In this document: piece after piece, positions 51,986 through 63,800 of the stretch
Layout: the number at the start of each line of letters is the position of its first letter
How positions within the stretch are numbered: position 1 is the first letter of the stretch
Origin: Doris montereyensis
Lineage: Eukaryota > Mollusca > Gastropoda > Nudibranchia > Dorididae
Assembly: GCA_037039925.1 (NCBI GenBank)
Contig: JAXRKP010000079.1
Location: 442,927-506,926, forward strand
Direction: 5' to 3'
DNA: 64,000 bases
Notes under the pieces: model-generated
What the model was told of the DNA's origin: nothing
What the model saw: only the letters and a program-made list of their open reading frames with translations
Database searches by the model: none
Program-made: the position numbers and the translations under genes

Positions 51986-52985
51986 TCAACGAAATATTTT
52001 CAAGTTCCACTGTATAATATTTTAAAAACAGTCAAAACTCCATAATATTTTGAGTCAAGACTGTATACTATTTTAGAAAGAGTCATAGATGTATAATATT
52101 TTAGAAACTTTCAAGGAAGTGTAATATTTAAGAAAAAGTCAAGACTGTATAATATTTTAGAAACAGTAAAACTGTATAATATTTTAGAAAGAGTCATGAC
52201 TGTCTATACTATTTTAGGAAGAGTCAAGACTGTACAATATCTTACGAAAGAGTCAAGACTGTATAATATTTAAGAAAGAGTCAAGACTGTCTATAATATT
52301 TTGAAATAGTTAAGACTGTGTATAATATTTTAGAAAGAGTCATGACTGTCTATAATATTTTAGAAAGAATTAAGACTGTCTACAATATAAAGAGTCATGA
52401 CTGTATAATATTTTAGGAAGAGTCATGACTGTCTATAATATTTTAGAAAGAGTTATGACTGTCTATAATATTTTAGAAAGAGTCATGACAGTCTATAATA
52501 TTTTTAGGAAATAGTTAAGACTGTCTATAATATTTTAGAAATAGTTATGACTGTCTATAATATTTTAGGAAGAGTCATGACTGTCTATAATATGTTAGGA
52601 AGAGTTGTGACTGTCTATAATATTTTGAAAGAGTCATGACTGTCTATAATATTTTAAGAAGAGTCATGACTGTCTATAATATTTTAGGAAGAGTCATGAC
52701 TGTCTATAATATTTTTAAGAAGAGTCATGACTGTGTATAATAATTTAGAAAGAGTCATGACTGTCTATAATATTTTAGAAAGAGTCATGACTGTGTATAA
52801 TATTTTAGGAAGAGTCATGACTGTCTATAATATTTTAAGAAGAGTCATGACTGTGTATAATAATTTAGAAAGAGTCATGACTGTCTATAATATTTTAGAA
52901 AGAGTTATGACGGTGTATACTATTTTAGAAAGAGTTATGACTGTGTATACTATTTTAGAAAGAGTCAAGACTGTGTATAATATAT
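51986..52985. repeat. ~31-bp minisatellite, ~31 copies
   Basis: Unit: TATAATATTTTAGAAAGAGT then CATGACTGTC. Starts right after SINE-C copy 3. The left part is degenerate and the right part homogeneous (52560-52960). A short open frame on the plus strand is a repeat artefact. Confidence 0.95.
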
Positions 52986-53789
52986 CAACATTGTGCCCTG
53001 TGCACACATCCACACTTTTGCGGAACGACGAATGGTGATTGTATCGTGTGCGTTTGTATGTGTGCATGTGTAGGCGCTCAGTGTTCCGCAATGCACTGCT
53101 CTTCTGCTCTACAATCATGGGGACTATCGAGTCTGTCGTAAGTATTCATGTTTGTTTGTCGAATTGTTTGCATTTGTTTAGTCTATGGTCGCGGGTGCTG
53201 TAATGGGAAAATGTCACGAGATTTCATCTACGGAGAAACAAGAAACAATATAAACATTTCCACCGTTCATACGCCGGGTATTGGGTGCTTTATTTGGGGG
53301 GGTGGGGTGTGTGTGGTGGATTGTAGGTCACCATTGCTTGACATTTCTGCTCTCTGAAATTATTGACGATAGAAGGATATGTCGGAATAGGATTACGTAT
53401 TAGTCTGAAACCTTACACATTTGTGGTGGTGTTTTCTTCTTTTTTTCATTGGATTTTCCTTTCGTTTTGCATAGGTTTGTATTTTTGTTTGTTTTTGGAA
53501 TGCTTTGTTTTCTTATATATTCTGATAGATTGTTGTCGTTATCAAGTTGTTAGTGTTGGTAGTTTTTTGTTTTTGTTTTGTTTTAAAACTTTGCTGTTGC
53601 TTTGTTTTGGGGAGGCGAATGGGGACTTATGTGTCTTTATGTTGTGCAACGTATGATGTTTTTCGTGATTTTGCTTTAATTGATTGGTACATGTAGTAGA
53701 TCTGTGTACCAAACATTGCACTTACTGACATGAGGGGCGTCGACTTTTTACAACACTAAAAACTGCTTTATGACGTGAAAGTGAGTACT
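52986..53789. other. Unassigned sequence
   Basis: No firm gene. A GTAAGTATT donor-like site follows a short open stretch at 53115-53139, but no protein family can be assigned. T- and G-rich runs at 53296-53316 and 53430-53590. Confidence 0.35.
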
Positions 53790-54178
<389 letters not shown>

Positions 54179-54404
54179 ACCTTTCAAGTCCTTATCTCTC
54201 TGTCCTCCACTCTCACACCCGTCTGCCCTCTTCTGCTCCCCCCTGTATCCGCAGGTAAGAGAGACATTCGCTTCATTATATGCCAGCTTTCAAGCTTTGT
54301 TGTGTTCTAACTACGAAGGACAGGGTTGACACTCAAATTTATAGCTCTCTGGCTAGTGAAAGAGAGCTGACGACATGCCGTTGGTTATGACAGTATGTCA
54401 TGGA

Positions 54405-54490
54405 AATTATATCGCTAGGTCCGACGTTGTGTTTATTGGAGAAAACCCCCACACACATTTAACACGCATATTGCCCACTTGTCCCAGGTG
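54405..54490 (+). mobile_element. SINE-A copy 3 (body fragment, start of an array)
   Basis: GCTAGGTCCGACGTTGTGTT, GGAGAAAACCCCCAC and TTGTCCCAGGTGCAAATGGG match 48122-48200 read minus. The tRNA-like head is not recognisable upstream. The sequence leads directly into the first unit of the 53-bp array. Confidence 0.65.
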
Positions 54491-55265
54491 CAAATGGGTA
54501 CTAGCAACAGCGCTTGGGGGTAAAAACCTGCGACTGACTAGTGCAAAAATGGGTATTAGCAACAGCGCTTGGGAGTAAAAACCTGTGACAGACTAGTGTA
54601 AATCAGTATTAGCAACAGCGCTTGGGGAGTAAAAACCTGTGACAGACTAGTGTAAATCAGTATTAGCAACAGCGCTTGGGAGTAAAAACCTGTGACAGAC
54701 TAGTATGGATGGATACTAGCAACAGCGCTTGGGAGCAAAAATCTGAAACAGACTAGTCTAAAGGGGTATTAGTATTAGCAACAGCGCTTGGGAGTAAAAA
54801 CCTGTGACAGACTAGTGTAAATGGGTACTAGTAACAGCGCTTGGGAGTAAAAATCTGAAACAGACTAGTCTAAAGGGGTATTAGTATTAGCAACAGCGCT
54901 TGGGAGTAAAAACCTGTAACTGACTAGTGTAAATGGGTAGTAACAACGGTTCTTGGGAGTAAAAACCTGTAACTGACTAGTGTAAAATGGGCAGTAGCAA
55001 CAGCTCTTGAGTAAAAACCTGTAACTGGCTAGTGTAAATGGGTAGTAGCAACAGCTCTTGGGAGTAAAAACCTGAGACAGACTAGTATAAATGGGTACTA
55101 GCAACAGCGCTTGGGAGTAAAAACCTGATACAGACTAGTGTAAATGGGTAGTAGCAACAGCGCTTGGGAGTAAAAACCTGTAACTGACTAGTGTAAATGG
55201 ATACTAGCAACAGCGCTTGGGAGTAAAAACCTGATACAGACTAGTGTAAATGGGTATTAGCACCA
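54487..55265 (+). repeat. 53-bp minisatellite, 14 copies, derived from SINE-A body
   Basis: Unit: AAATGGGTACTAGCAACAGC, GCTTGGGAGTAAAAACCTGT, GACAGACTAGTGT. The homologous single-copy segments are 738-792 (AAATGGGTTAAAGCACTAAC ... GACTAGTGT) in SINE-A copy 1 and about 48085-48140 (minus) in copy 2. Some units carry an extra TTAGTATTAG. After the last unit no clear SINE-A 3' end remains. Confidence 0.9.
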
Positions 55266-55487
55266 TCACGAACATCTATATTATAACGTTCTGAGTTGGA
55301 TGTTCTTTGTGGATCAAATTAAAGGCTGTGATATCAGGCTACTAACAGTAATCATATTTTGCATGTAGGTTCCAATGGTCCGTCTAACTTTTCATAGTCT
55401 GTGTGCGTAAATGTTGGGTGTTGCGCAAAGTTTGACTACAAATCCCAATTGTGCTTAAATGATTTTCATTGCGTGCGCATACATTTC
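55266..55487. other. Unassigned sequence
   Basis: No feature recognised. Confidence 0.4.
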
Positions 55488-58400
55488 TTATCTTTCTTTC
55501 TTTCTTTCTTTATCAGTTCCCATTCTACCTTTCGGCGTATGGGTTCAGGATGCCCTCTCTCTGACATTTTCTGTTTCCTTCCAAAAAATTTAAATTTCTA
55601 TGCTTCAATGCCTCTTTATACCTTCTTCACACTTTCTCCGAGGTCTGTCTTTGGTCTTTTACCTTGGGCTTTTGCACTGTATACTGATTTAGCTATTTTA
55701 TTGTCATTCATTCTGTTTACAAGCCCAAACCATCTCAATTGATTTGTTTTTATCTTAGTTTTTATGCCATCTGCTTTGGTTTGATCTCTTGTTGTTGTGT
55801 TTCTGATTTTGTCTCTTTTAGTTTTCCCTACTACTCTTCTTAGATATTTCATTTCAGCTGTCTGTACTCTACTGTATTCTCTACTGTCTAAGATCCAGGT
55901 TTCGCTGCCATAGAGGAGAGTAGGACAATAAACTGTATTGTATACTACCATTTTGGTTTTCGTTAACAATTCTTGCTTACCTACAAATGCCTTTCCTAGA
56001 TGGTTATATATTGCACTTGCCTTTTTGATTCTCTGGCTGATTTCTTCTCTTAGTTTTCCCTCTGACTTAATCATTACTCCTAGGTAATTGTAGCTTTGAA
56101 CTTATTCTAAATTCTCCCTGCCCAATTTAAGATTTTGTGTTTTAGCTTCTAGTTACCAGCATTCTTTTGGTTTTCTTTGCATTTACTCTCATTCCTCTTT
56201 TATTTAGTTCATTGTTCATAGTGTTGATATTTGACTGAAGGTCACTTTATGATTTTCCAAACAGAACTAAATCATCGGCAAATGAAAGCATTGATACATT
56301 TACTGTTTGAGCTTCCACATACCTACATTCATCTTCATCATTTTGAGGATGCCTTTGCGACTGAATTCATAAATGTGATAAACAAAAAAGGACTTAGGAT
56401 ACAACCCTGTCTTACTCCTATGTCTACATCAAATTCTGCAGATATGTTTCCAGCTACTCTCACTGCACATGTTGGTTTATTGTAAAAACCTTTAATGGCT
56501 TCTATTAAATTTTGCTCTACATTGAGTTCTTTTAAGGAATGTCATAGTTCGTCCCTCCTCACAGTTTCAAATGCCTTTTCTAAGTCAATAAAACACAGGT
56601 GCAAGTCAATGTTTCTCTCAAGGAATTTTTCTATTATTTGTCTAATTATAAATATGTGGTCTTGTACACTTTTCCTGGTCTAAATCCATGCTGATGCTCT
56701 TCAATCTGATCCTCTACTCCTTTCCTTAGTCTCATTTCCAGTATCCTGGCATATACTTTTCGTGGAACGCTAAGTAGTGATATCCCTTTATAGTTTGAGC
56801 ATTCCATAGTTGATACTTTTCTATGTATTGGTACTACCGTTCCGTTTTTCCAGTCGTCTGGCACCTGTTTGGACTTCCATGCTTCTTGGCATATTGCATG
56901 TAATAGTTTGTCTGCCTCTCTCCCTTGGTTTTTAATCATTTCTGGATAAACTTGATCTGCTCCTGGGGTTTTTCCTAATTTCACTTTTCTTATAGCTGTT
57001 TGGATTTCTTCCATTGATATATCTACATCTTCAGCTGTTTCCTCTGGATTACTTGTTACTCTTACTAATTGATCTTTAATCCTTGTTTCATACGTTCTGG
57101 AGGGATTATGTAATTGGTGAAAATGCTTGCTCCATGTTTCCATGATTTCGCTGTCTTCTTTCATTATTTCTCCTTTGGCATTCTTAATTTGTCGTATGGG
57201 GCATGCTTTGGTCTTTCTCATGCTTTTCTTCATTGCCTCACCAGAACAAGTTTCAATTTCCTTGATAGCTTTCTTGAAGTCTGTCCAACCTCTTCCCATT
57301 GTTCCTTTTTTGCTTTCCTAACTTCCTCTTTGGCGATAGTTCTTTTATTCACGTAGGATATATCCTATCCTCTGATCTCTTTGTTTGCAAGTATTTCTTC
57401 CAAGCATGCTTCTTTTCTTTCATCTTAGTCTTGACATTCTCATTCCATCATGATGTTCTTTTCCTATCTCCTTTAATTTGTTTCCTACCACAGAGCTCTT
57501 CAGTACAACTGAGGAGTGTTGCTTTACTACATCGGCCACTTTTCCTCTATTGTGCTATCAATCAGATCCATTTGTCTTTCACAGATAAATCTTTTTATGC
57601 TGGATTGGTATACCTGTTTTACTACTGGTTTATTTAGTTCCTCTATTTTGAGTTTAGTAGCTTTCTTCTCTTTTTCCTTTTCTGTTTGTTTTCCTGTCAG
57701 TAATCTCATTTTGGCAATCACTAAGTGATGACCACTAAATATTTCTGCTCCTCTGTTTACTCTTGCATCCAATGTACTATAAAAAAAAGGAGCTGCTAAC
57801 TATTATGTAGTCTATCATTGATTTTTTACACCTGTCTTCATTTACTCTTGTATATTTGTTGATATCTTTATGAGGAAAAAAAGTGTTGGCTATTTTCATG
57901 TTATTCTTTAGGCAAAAATATATTAGTCTCTCTCCATTTGGAGAAGTTGTTGTCTCTCCTTCTTTACTTATTACTCCTCCCGGCGTTTCTGCATTGTTGC
58001 CTACTCTAGCGTTTAAATCTTCTAAAAGCATTAGTTCCTGTTTGGGTTTAAGATTCTCTGCAGTTATTTGTAAACCGTTTTCGAAGATATCTTTTTCTTC
58101 TTTAGTTGCGTCTTCGTTTGGTCCATAAGCTATTAATGATTTAATTTCTCATCCTTTTGGTTGAATATTTACCTCTAATAGCCATGTAACTAGTAGCTTT
58201 TCATGCCTTTTATGCACTAGGAGGCCTACTCCTGCTCTAGCTCTATCTTTGACATCTACTCCTGAGAAGATTAAAATATGATTCGGTCCTATATTTTCTA
58301 TTCCTGTCCTTTTTTCTTTGTTTCTGTAAGGGCTAAAATATCTTCTTTGAATTTTTCCATTTCTTCAACTAATTCTAACTCTTTTCATTTATTGCCCTAA

Positions 58401-58830
58401 CGTTCCATGGTCGAAAAATCACAGTCCGTATTCGTTTCCCAGTTCGTCTTCCAAAGATCAAGCCAGTTGTGTTATATTTATTTCTCTGAATCTGTTTGTT
58501 TTTGGATAAGCAGGGGATTACCCACTGTACTCTAGGTAGATGGTGCGGCTGCCACCTTGAGGCCTCTACCAGGCCCTTGTTATTTTCTGTCAGGGTTAAC
58601 TCCTTTAGCCTTTAGTAATTCAAGACCAGCCTGCAAGGCAGCAGGTTGTTATTTTCTGTCAGGTTAACTCCCCTAGCTTTTGGTAAACCAAGACCGGCCT
58701 GAAAAGCAGCAATTTGTTTTCTGTCAGGGTTCACACCCTGAGCCATTGGTCGGCCAAGACCTGCCTGCAAGGCAGCAGGAGACTCGTGGACGGCAGGATC
58801 ATCTACTCCCCGTACATGTGCTTACCTCTC
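55488..58830 (-). mobile_element. Nearly full-length RTE-type LINE
   Basis: Minus strand. An N-terminal region with ~80-bp repeats (58790-58560) is followed by the endonuclease: RPWNVRAINEK, EEMEKFKEDILALTETK (58440-58300), LEDLNARVGNNAETPGG and MIDYIIVSS (58031-57777). Next is DARVNRGAEIFSGHHLV (57772 on), where SDH of the usual box reads SGH. The linker and RT core (57299-56646) carry GKTPGADQVYPEMIK, VPDDWKNGTVVPIHRK, NYKGISLLS and EEHQHGFRPGK. FADDLVL is intact at 56285-56266, in another frame. The C-terminus (56074-55616) has LLYGSETW, LRRVVGKTKRDKIRN and RWFGLVNRM. The element ends at a (GAAA)n tail (55488-55512). Several frame changes show it is inactive. Its 3' end matches 20399-20436. 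Confidence 0.85.
58560..58790 (-). repeat. ~80-bp tandem repeat at the 5' part of the RTE element
   Basis: Three copies share TTTTCTGTCAGGGTT, AACTCC or CACACC, and CCAAGACCTGCCTGCAAGGC with CAGCAGG. On the minus strand one frame repeats AGLGxPxAxGVN. This could be an N-terminal peptide repeat or a set of 5' UTR monomers. Confidence 0.7.
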
Positions 58831-59159
58831 CACTGCCCAAAATTTCTTAACTGTGCACGCCAAAATCGTCCTTGCGTGCGCGGGCACACCCACATTGGAA
58901 GGTTTCATCCAAGATCGTTTACATTTGAGGATTTTGTTTTGCCAGAAGTGACGTTTAGTTAAAGAAAATTACACTATTTTCCTGTCTTTGGGTAGCTTTT
59001 TTCTTTCACGTAAGCCGTCATTTTGAATATGTTTTATAATTAGAAATTTGGAATAGTTGTGTTCACGCCCAGCTACTTAACTCTAAATCGACTACTGTCT
59101 CTCAACCTGATAATCGTACTGATATTACCCAGGATATTACAAAATTTGCACTTGATAAA
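58831..59159. other. Unassigned sequence
   Basis: No feature recognised; possible remainder of the 5' region of the LINE to the left. Confidence 0.35.
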
Positions 59160-59335
59160 TGAAGCAAATTTCGTTTACTTTGAACATAGTGTAGAAACAC
59201 CAATAGTTGACAAAGGAAATGGATTCCATTTACATTGAAACCAATGGATAAGTAGCAGTACACGACAACCAAAATGGTTTCTATTTACATTGAACTGTGT
59301 AGAAGTACTAGGTGACCACTGAAATATTGAACCCA
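59160..59335. repeat. ~55-bp degenerate tandem repeat, ~3 copies
   Basis: Copies contain TTTCGTTTACTTTGAACATA, GTGTAGAA, then a CCAATAGTTGACAAAGG-like stretch. Related copies lie at 61095-61150 and 62040-62205. Confidence 0.6.
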
Positions 59336-59689
59336 AATAAATATCGATAAAAGCATTAAAAATGCATGCATAAATTAGTAATTTTACAGCAAGAGGCGAA
59401 TCATCCGGATTGATGGTATACATTTTTTTATTAGGATATCATTACACCTTGAAACTACAACGCTTGTTCCGTAGTATGTGTCCCATTCCGGCTAATGCAA
59501 TCTCTGAGACGTAGAATGAAATTGTCGACCACGTTCTTGCAATGCTCTTTTTGCGATGGTTCTCACATGTCTTGTAATTGTGTTTATCATATCCTTTCAG
59601 AGGTCATTTGACCTTTAAATGCACGATACAGCTAAAACAAAATCATAATGTTTTAAAAATGATTGAACATATAGTAATCAATAAGAACA

Positions 59690-59895
59690 ATTCACATTCA
59701 TTCATCATACAAATATTTTAAAGTATAGAGCTCCATATCAATGGCATTTTTAAAAGAATTAATACTGTTTGCATTTTGTTTTGTTTTGAACAGCAAATTA
59801 TTCCATAATTTGACTGTTCATATGATGAAAAAATGATATCTCACAGAAGTAGAACTTCCTGTAATATATAAATCATGAAATGATTCAAAATTTTT
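59690..59895 (-). mobile_element. LINE C-terminus remnant
   Basis: On the minus strand it reads SVRYHFFI, then VKLWNNLLFKTKQNANSINS and FKNAIDMELYTLKY, the LWNxLP...SFK ending of a CR1-like reverse transcriptase. It interrupts the C-terminal side of the transposase relic. Confidence 0.5.
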
Positions 59896-60635
59896 CCCAC
59901 ACAACTTATCCTTGAGGAAGTTCCACAGGCGATAGTCTAAAGGGTTGAGGTTCGGACTGTGGGGAGGCCATCGGTGAATGCTTCAGCGGCTGATGATTCT
60001 GCTTCCGAACTGATTTTATGACAGCGTTTGCGGTGTGGGGCATGGTCCCATCTTGCTGGAATCAATCACTGATTTCCTCTCTGTCTGGTTCCTCAAAGCC
60101 TTCCAGTGGCCCTCTATAATGAATTCAAGCTAGATGCCAATGTAGCAAAAAGAGGTCAATGTCACTGTTGTTTTATCTTCGTCCAAGAAGAATTAAGGGC
60201 CCATAATGCGCTGGCAGCTCAGGGCAACCCAAGCGGTGACTTTCAGGCCATGGAGATTCTCTTGGTAAACATCCCCTGGTTAAGTTGAGCCCCAGAAAAT
60301 GTAGTTCTTGGTGTTTATATACCCATTCATGTAAACATGCGCTTCATCATTAAACGACATATTACCTGGATCTGTGCAAGAAACCAGCGACTCATAGTAT
60401 CACTCAGTCTTTGTTGGATATGAATTCTGTAACACGTTAAGCTTTAAGTCAACTTTCAAGATGTTTCTCAAAGATTCTCTTGCAATATTAAATTCACTGC
60501 TACGACAACGGATCGATTTCTTGAGGTCATTATGCACTGACTTTTCAACCGCTACGACATTCTCGACAGTCCGCAATTTCAAGTCATGTGCTTTTCTTGT
60601 ACCATTAATCTTGTTTTGTACGGACTCCAAAGCGT
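59896..60635 (-). pseudogene. Tc1/mariner-superfamily DDE transposase relic
   Basis: Minus strand. 60630-60400 encodes a helix-turn-helix-type N-terminus (LRTVENVVAVEKSVHND, SIRCRSSEFNIARESLRNIL, KVDLKLN). The catalytic region has the first aspartate in FNDEAHVYMNGY (near 60357), HGLKVTAWVAL and IMGPKFF, the second in FQQDGTMPHTANAV (near 60055), and the third in WPPHSPNLNPLDYRLWNFLK (near 59935) after a frame change. Several stops separate the blocks, so the gene is dead. Inverted terminal repeats were not found. Confidence 0.75.
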
Positions 60636-60856
60636 TTGAAAGGATTAAACCATTTCAATATAATACTCTTAATTGATCTGATTTTTTTTTCTGCTGAGAC
60701 AATTCCAAACCTCTCTGAAAACAAAGTCTTAGTTTGTTTAAACGTTTTTGTGTCGAGATAGGTCATTGTAGCAAATAGTCGTTGCTAAACAAAGTCATGT
60801 TGTTTCATTGTAGCCTTGCTTACGGTTAGTGAATGTTATTTTTGTCGAGATTGAAA

Positions 60857-61075
60857 CCAATCCGAATTGATAAGCTTGATTGCGTTCAAATTCGATACAG
60901 ATTAGTGCGGTCCAAAAAGACTTCAATGTTTCAGCTGATAAGCTTGATTGCGTTCAAATTCGATGCAGATTGGTGCATTCTAAAAGAGTTCAATGCTTCA
61001 GCTCATAAGCTTGATTGTGTTCAAATTCGATGCAGATCGGTGCATTCCAAAAGAGTTCAATGTTTCAGCGGTCCT
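60857..61075. repeat. ~76-bp tandem repeat, 3 copies
   Basis: Each copy holds GATAAGCTTGATTGCGTTCA, AATTCGATGCAGATTGGTGC and AAAAGAGTTCAATG with TTTCAGC. The plus-strand open frame through it is not recognised as a gene. Confidence 0.85.
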
Positions 61076-61094
61076 CTGGTGCCAGAACTTTAGA

Positions 61095-61150
61095 AACGAA
61101 TTGGATTTCCTTTAAATTGAACATGGTGTAGTACCAGTAATTTATTAAGT
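61095..61150. repeat. Single ~55-bp unit related to 59160-59335
   Basis: GGATTTCCTTTAAATTGAAC, ATGGTGTAGTACCAGTAA matches the unit at 59165 and 62100. Confidence 0.5.
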
Positions 61151-61309
61151 ACCAGAGGTATTATTTGCTGTTGACTATAAAATGTCAACATTGTAAATAG
61201 TAAAGAAAAATATTAACAACTATAAAATCAGTTTGGCCCTTTCATGTGTGAAAAAATGCTTTCAGGTCAAGGAATCGTGATAATATCCTGATATAGCTAG
61301 TTTTTCTAT

Positions 61310-61910
61310 TCCATTTTGTCTTCACACATGGTCAACAAATCTCACTTGCCTTTTCTTGATGTTCTCTATAAGTTCTGTTTCTTTTTCCAGTTTTCACCAA
61401 AACTTCAATGTTTGTTATTTTTGCTGTCCGGGAGATTTTCAATATCGTTTTATATACCCACATTTCAAATACTTCTAAACGTCTGCGATATTGTGCATCT
61501 TAAGTCCACGTGTCGCATGCATATAATAGTGTGGAAAAGACATATGTCTGCGCTGTCTGTATTTCGTGTCTATTTTCAGTTTTGATTTGGAGACAACAGC
61601 TCTAATATTGTGGAATGTCTGTTTTGCTATTGTTCTCCTTTGCCTTATATCGGTGGTGTCTTTGCAGTTGTTTGCTATGATGCGCCGAGATATTTGAACT
61701 TTGTTACCTGTTTTAAAAGCTTCTCCTCTATTTGTTAAAATGAAGGACATATTGTCGTCTTGTTTACAAGCTACCGTCCATTCTGTCTTTGTCACGTTCA
61801 GTAACAATCCTTTCATCTCACGAAAGTCTACTAATTTGTCTAATATTCGTGTCAAAATGGCATCGTTCTCAGAGAATCCGTACAAATCGTTCTTTCTTTC
61901 CTGTTTTTAA
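61310..61910 (-). mobile_element. RTE-type LINE fragment (RT C-terminal half)
   Basis: Minus strand 61885-61475 encodes GFSENDAILTRILDKLVDF, MKGLLLNVTKTEW, IIANNCKDTTDIRQRRTIAK and SKSKLKIDTKYR, the region after the catalytic box of RTE-type reverse transcriptases. Beyond a stop near 61500 the frames continue to about 61310 with ELIENIKKRQVRFVDHV. The catalytic core is missing at the right edge (5' truncation). Confidence 0.8.
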
Positions 61911-62699
61911 TATTTTGTATTTCGTTTCATCAAGTGACGTTCCATAAATGATGTACAGTCGGTAAGCCTTTTCTTGGGTGGGAAATGGACTATAAATTCA
62001 TCTCAATCTTCTTCTTTTTTTTTTACCGGTACTTGCCAAACAAAATAGGCTCTGTTAAGATTGACCATAGTGTTGAAGTATCAGTACGTGACAAACGAAA
62101 TCGGTTGCGTTTACCTTGAATATCATGAAGAAGTATTAGTGCTCGAGAAAGCAAAATCGATTACGTTCACGTTGAACACACTGTAGAAGTACCCTAATCA
62201 GCATACGAAAAGATGCCAGGTACTTGATACATGAAATACGTTCTGTTCTACAAACATTCACCTAAGCGTTAAAAGACCAGCTTGTATACAGCTCGATGTG
62301 AGGAGAAAACTACACAAATCCCAACGATTGAACTGAAAAGAGTAACATCAAGTAACACAGGGACGCCTCCAATGATTGGTTGAGGGAAATAAATACCTCG
62401 TAGGCTAAGCCAATAGGGAATATTTCGTTTCTGATAGAATTCCTCGTGGCTGTTTTTATAAACCTACGTTACCAGGGAGCGGAGGGAGTTGGGTTGTCTT
62501 GTTGGATTTTTTGTGTGTATGTGTGTGTGTGGCTTTTGTTTTGTCAATTTTGTTTTTGATCTGGATTATTAAGTTGCAAGAGGCAAAATTTGCCCATCTC
62601 TGCACATTTTCGAATACATCCGTAGAACAGAAAACTTTAGTGAAAATCTATGGAGTATTGTGTTTGGAAGATGTCTCCACTCCAGTGATGGTTTTGGAG
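61911..62699. repeat. ~55-bp unit array (3 copies) and unassigned sequence
   Basis: 62040-62205 holds three units (for example AATCGGTTGCGTTTACCTTG and GAAGAAGTATTAGTGC), related to 59160-59335. The rest is unassigned, with a GT-rich run at 62510-62530. Confidence 0.5.
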
Positions 62700-62860
62700 A
62701 AAACCTGTGTATGTATGAGTTCGATTGTGTCTGTGGTAAAAAGAAACTGTGTATGTATGAGTTCGATTGTGTCTGTGGTAAAAAGAAACTGTGTTTGTGT
62801 ATGAGTTCGATTGTGTCTGTGGTAAAAGAAACTGTGTTTGTATGAGTTCGATTGTGTGTG
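62700..62860. repeat. ~42-bp repeat, 4 copies
   Basis: Units contain TGTGTATGTATGAGTTCGAT, TGTGTCTGTGGTAAAA and AGAAAC. The last unit changes into a GT repeat after TCGATTGTGTGTG. Confidence 0.9.
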
Positions 62861-62899
62861 TGGTGGTGTGTGTGGTGGTGTGTGTGGTGGTGTGTGTGT

Positions 62900-62938
<39 letters not shown>

Positions 62939-62951
62939 TGTGTGTGTGTGT

Positions 62952-63004
<53 letters not shown>

Positions 63005-63239
63005 TGTGTGTGTGTGTGGTGTGTGTGTGTGGTGTGTGTGTGTGTGTGTGTGTGGTGTGTGTGTGTGTGTGTGTGTGGGGTGTGTGTGTGGTGTGTGTGT
63101 GTGTGTGTGGTGTGTGTGTGTGTGGTGTGTGTGTGGTGTGTGTGTGTGTGTGTGGTGTGTGTGTGTGGTGTGTGTGTGTGGTGTGTGTGGTGTGTGTGTG
63201 TGTGTGGTGTGTGTGGTGGTGTGTGTGTGTGTGTGTGGT
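62861..63239. repeat. (GT)n repeat with regular GGT interruptions
   Basis: About 380 bp of GTGTG runs punctuated by single extra G at irregular intervals of 4 to 40 bp. All open frames are repeat artefacts. Confidence 0.97.
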
Positions 63240-63800
63240 GACTCATAACAATGATGTATTTAAAACGGCTGATGCGAGATGGGATTGGGGATATCAGAGT
63301 GGAAAGCGTATTGATGCTTCCTGCTGGTCAATGATATCGTGTTTGCCACCTCTAGCCAAGGGTGTGACATTTCACGTAACTTCCATATCTATTGAACGGA
63401 CTCGTTTCTTGCAATGCCATCTTTGCAAATGTCACTGTTCCCCTTAAGAAACTTTCCCCTGATACTAGAAATTGTTTGTTGGCCCTGAAAATGTTGCTAT
63501 TAGGAGAAAATCGATCTTCTTTCTTTCTTTTTTTTTGAGGTGTAGAGGAGGAAAGGGCAGATGAGATATGTGCAGGTGTTTATTCGCAATGTCGTTCTGT
63601 CTCCTTTTTTAGTGTTAATGATTACGTTTGTTTCCGTACTGAGCACTATAATATAATAAAAGATGAGCAAGTCAAATAATATAATTTGTGATAATATGCA
63701 TTTGTTTTCACGAACCAGTGCCAAATTGTCGATGTGACAGAAAGCAATGCAAGTACCAACGAATTGTGAACCCTTGCTTTAGATGCTTATTGGAAGATAG
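63240..63800. other. Unassigned sequence
   Basis: No gene or repeat recognised. Confidence 0.4.

Noticed and set aside
53100..53145. First exon with donor GTAAGTATT
   Set aside because: The open stretch before it is very short and no matching downstream exon was found.
62838..63447. Cys-Val-rich and Thr-His-rich open frames of 129-225 codons
   Set aside because: Translations of the GT repeat in different frames.
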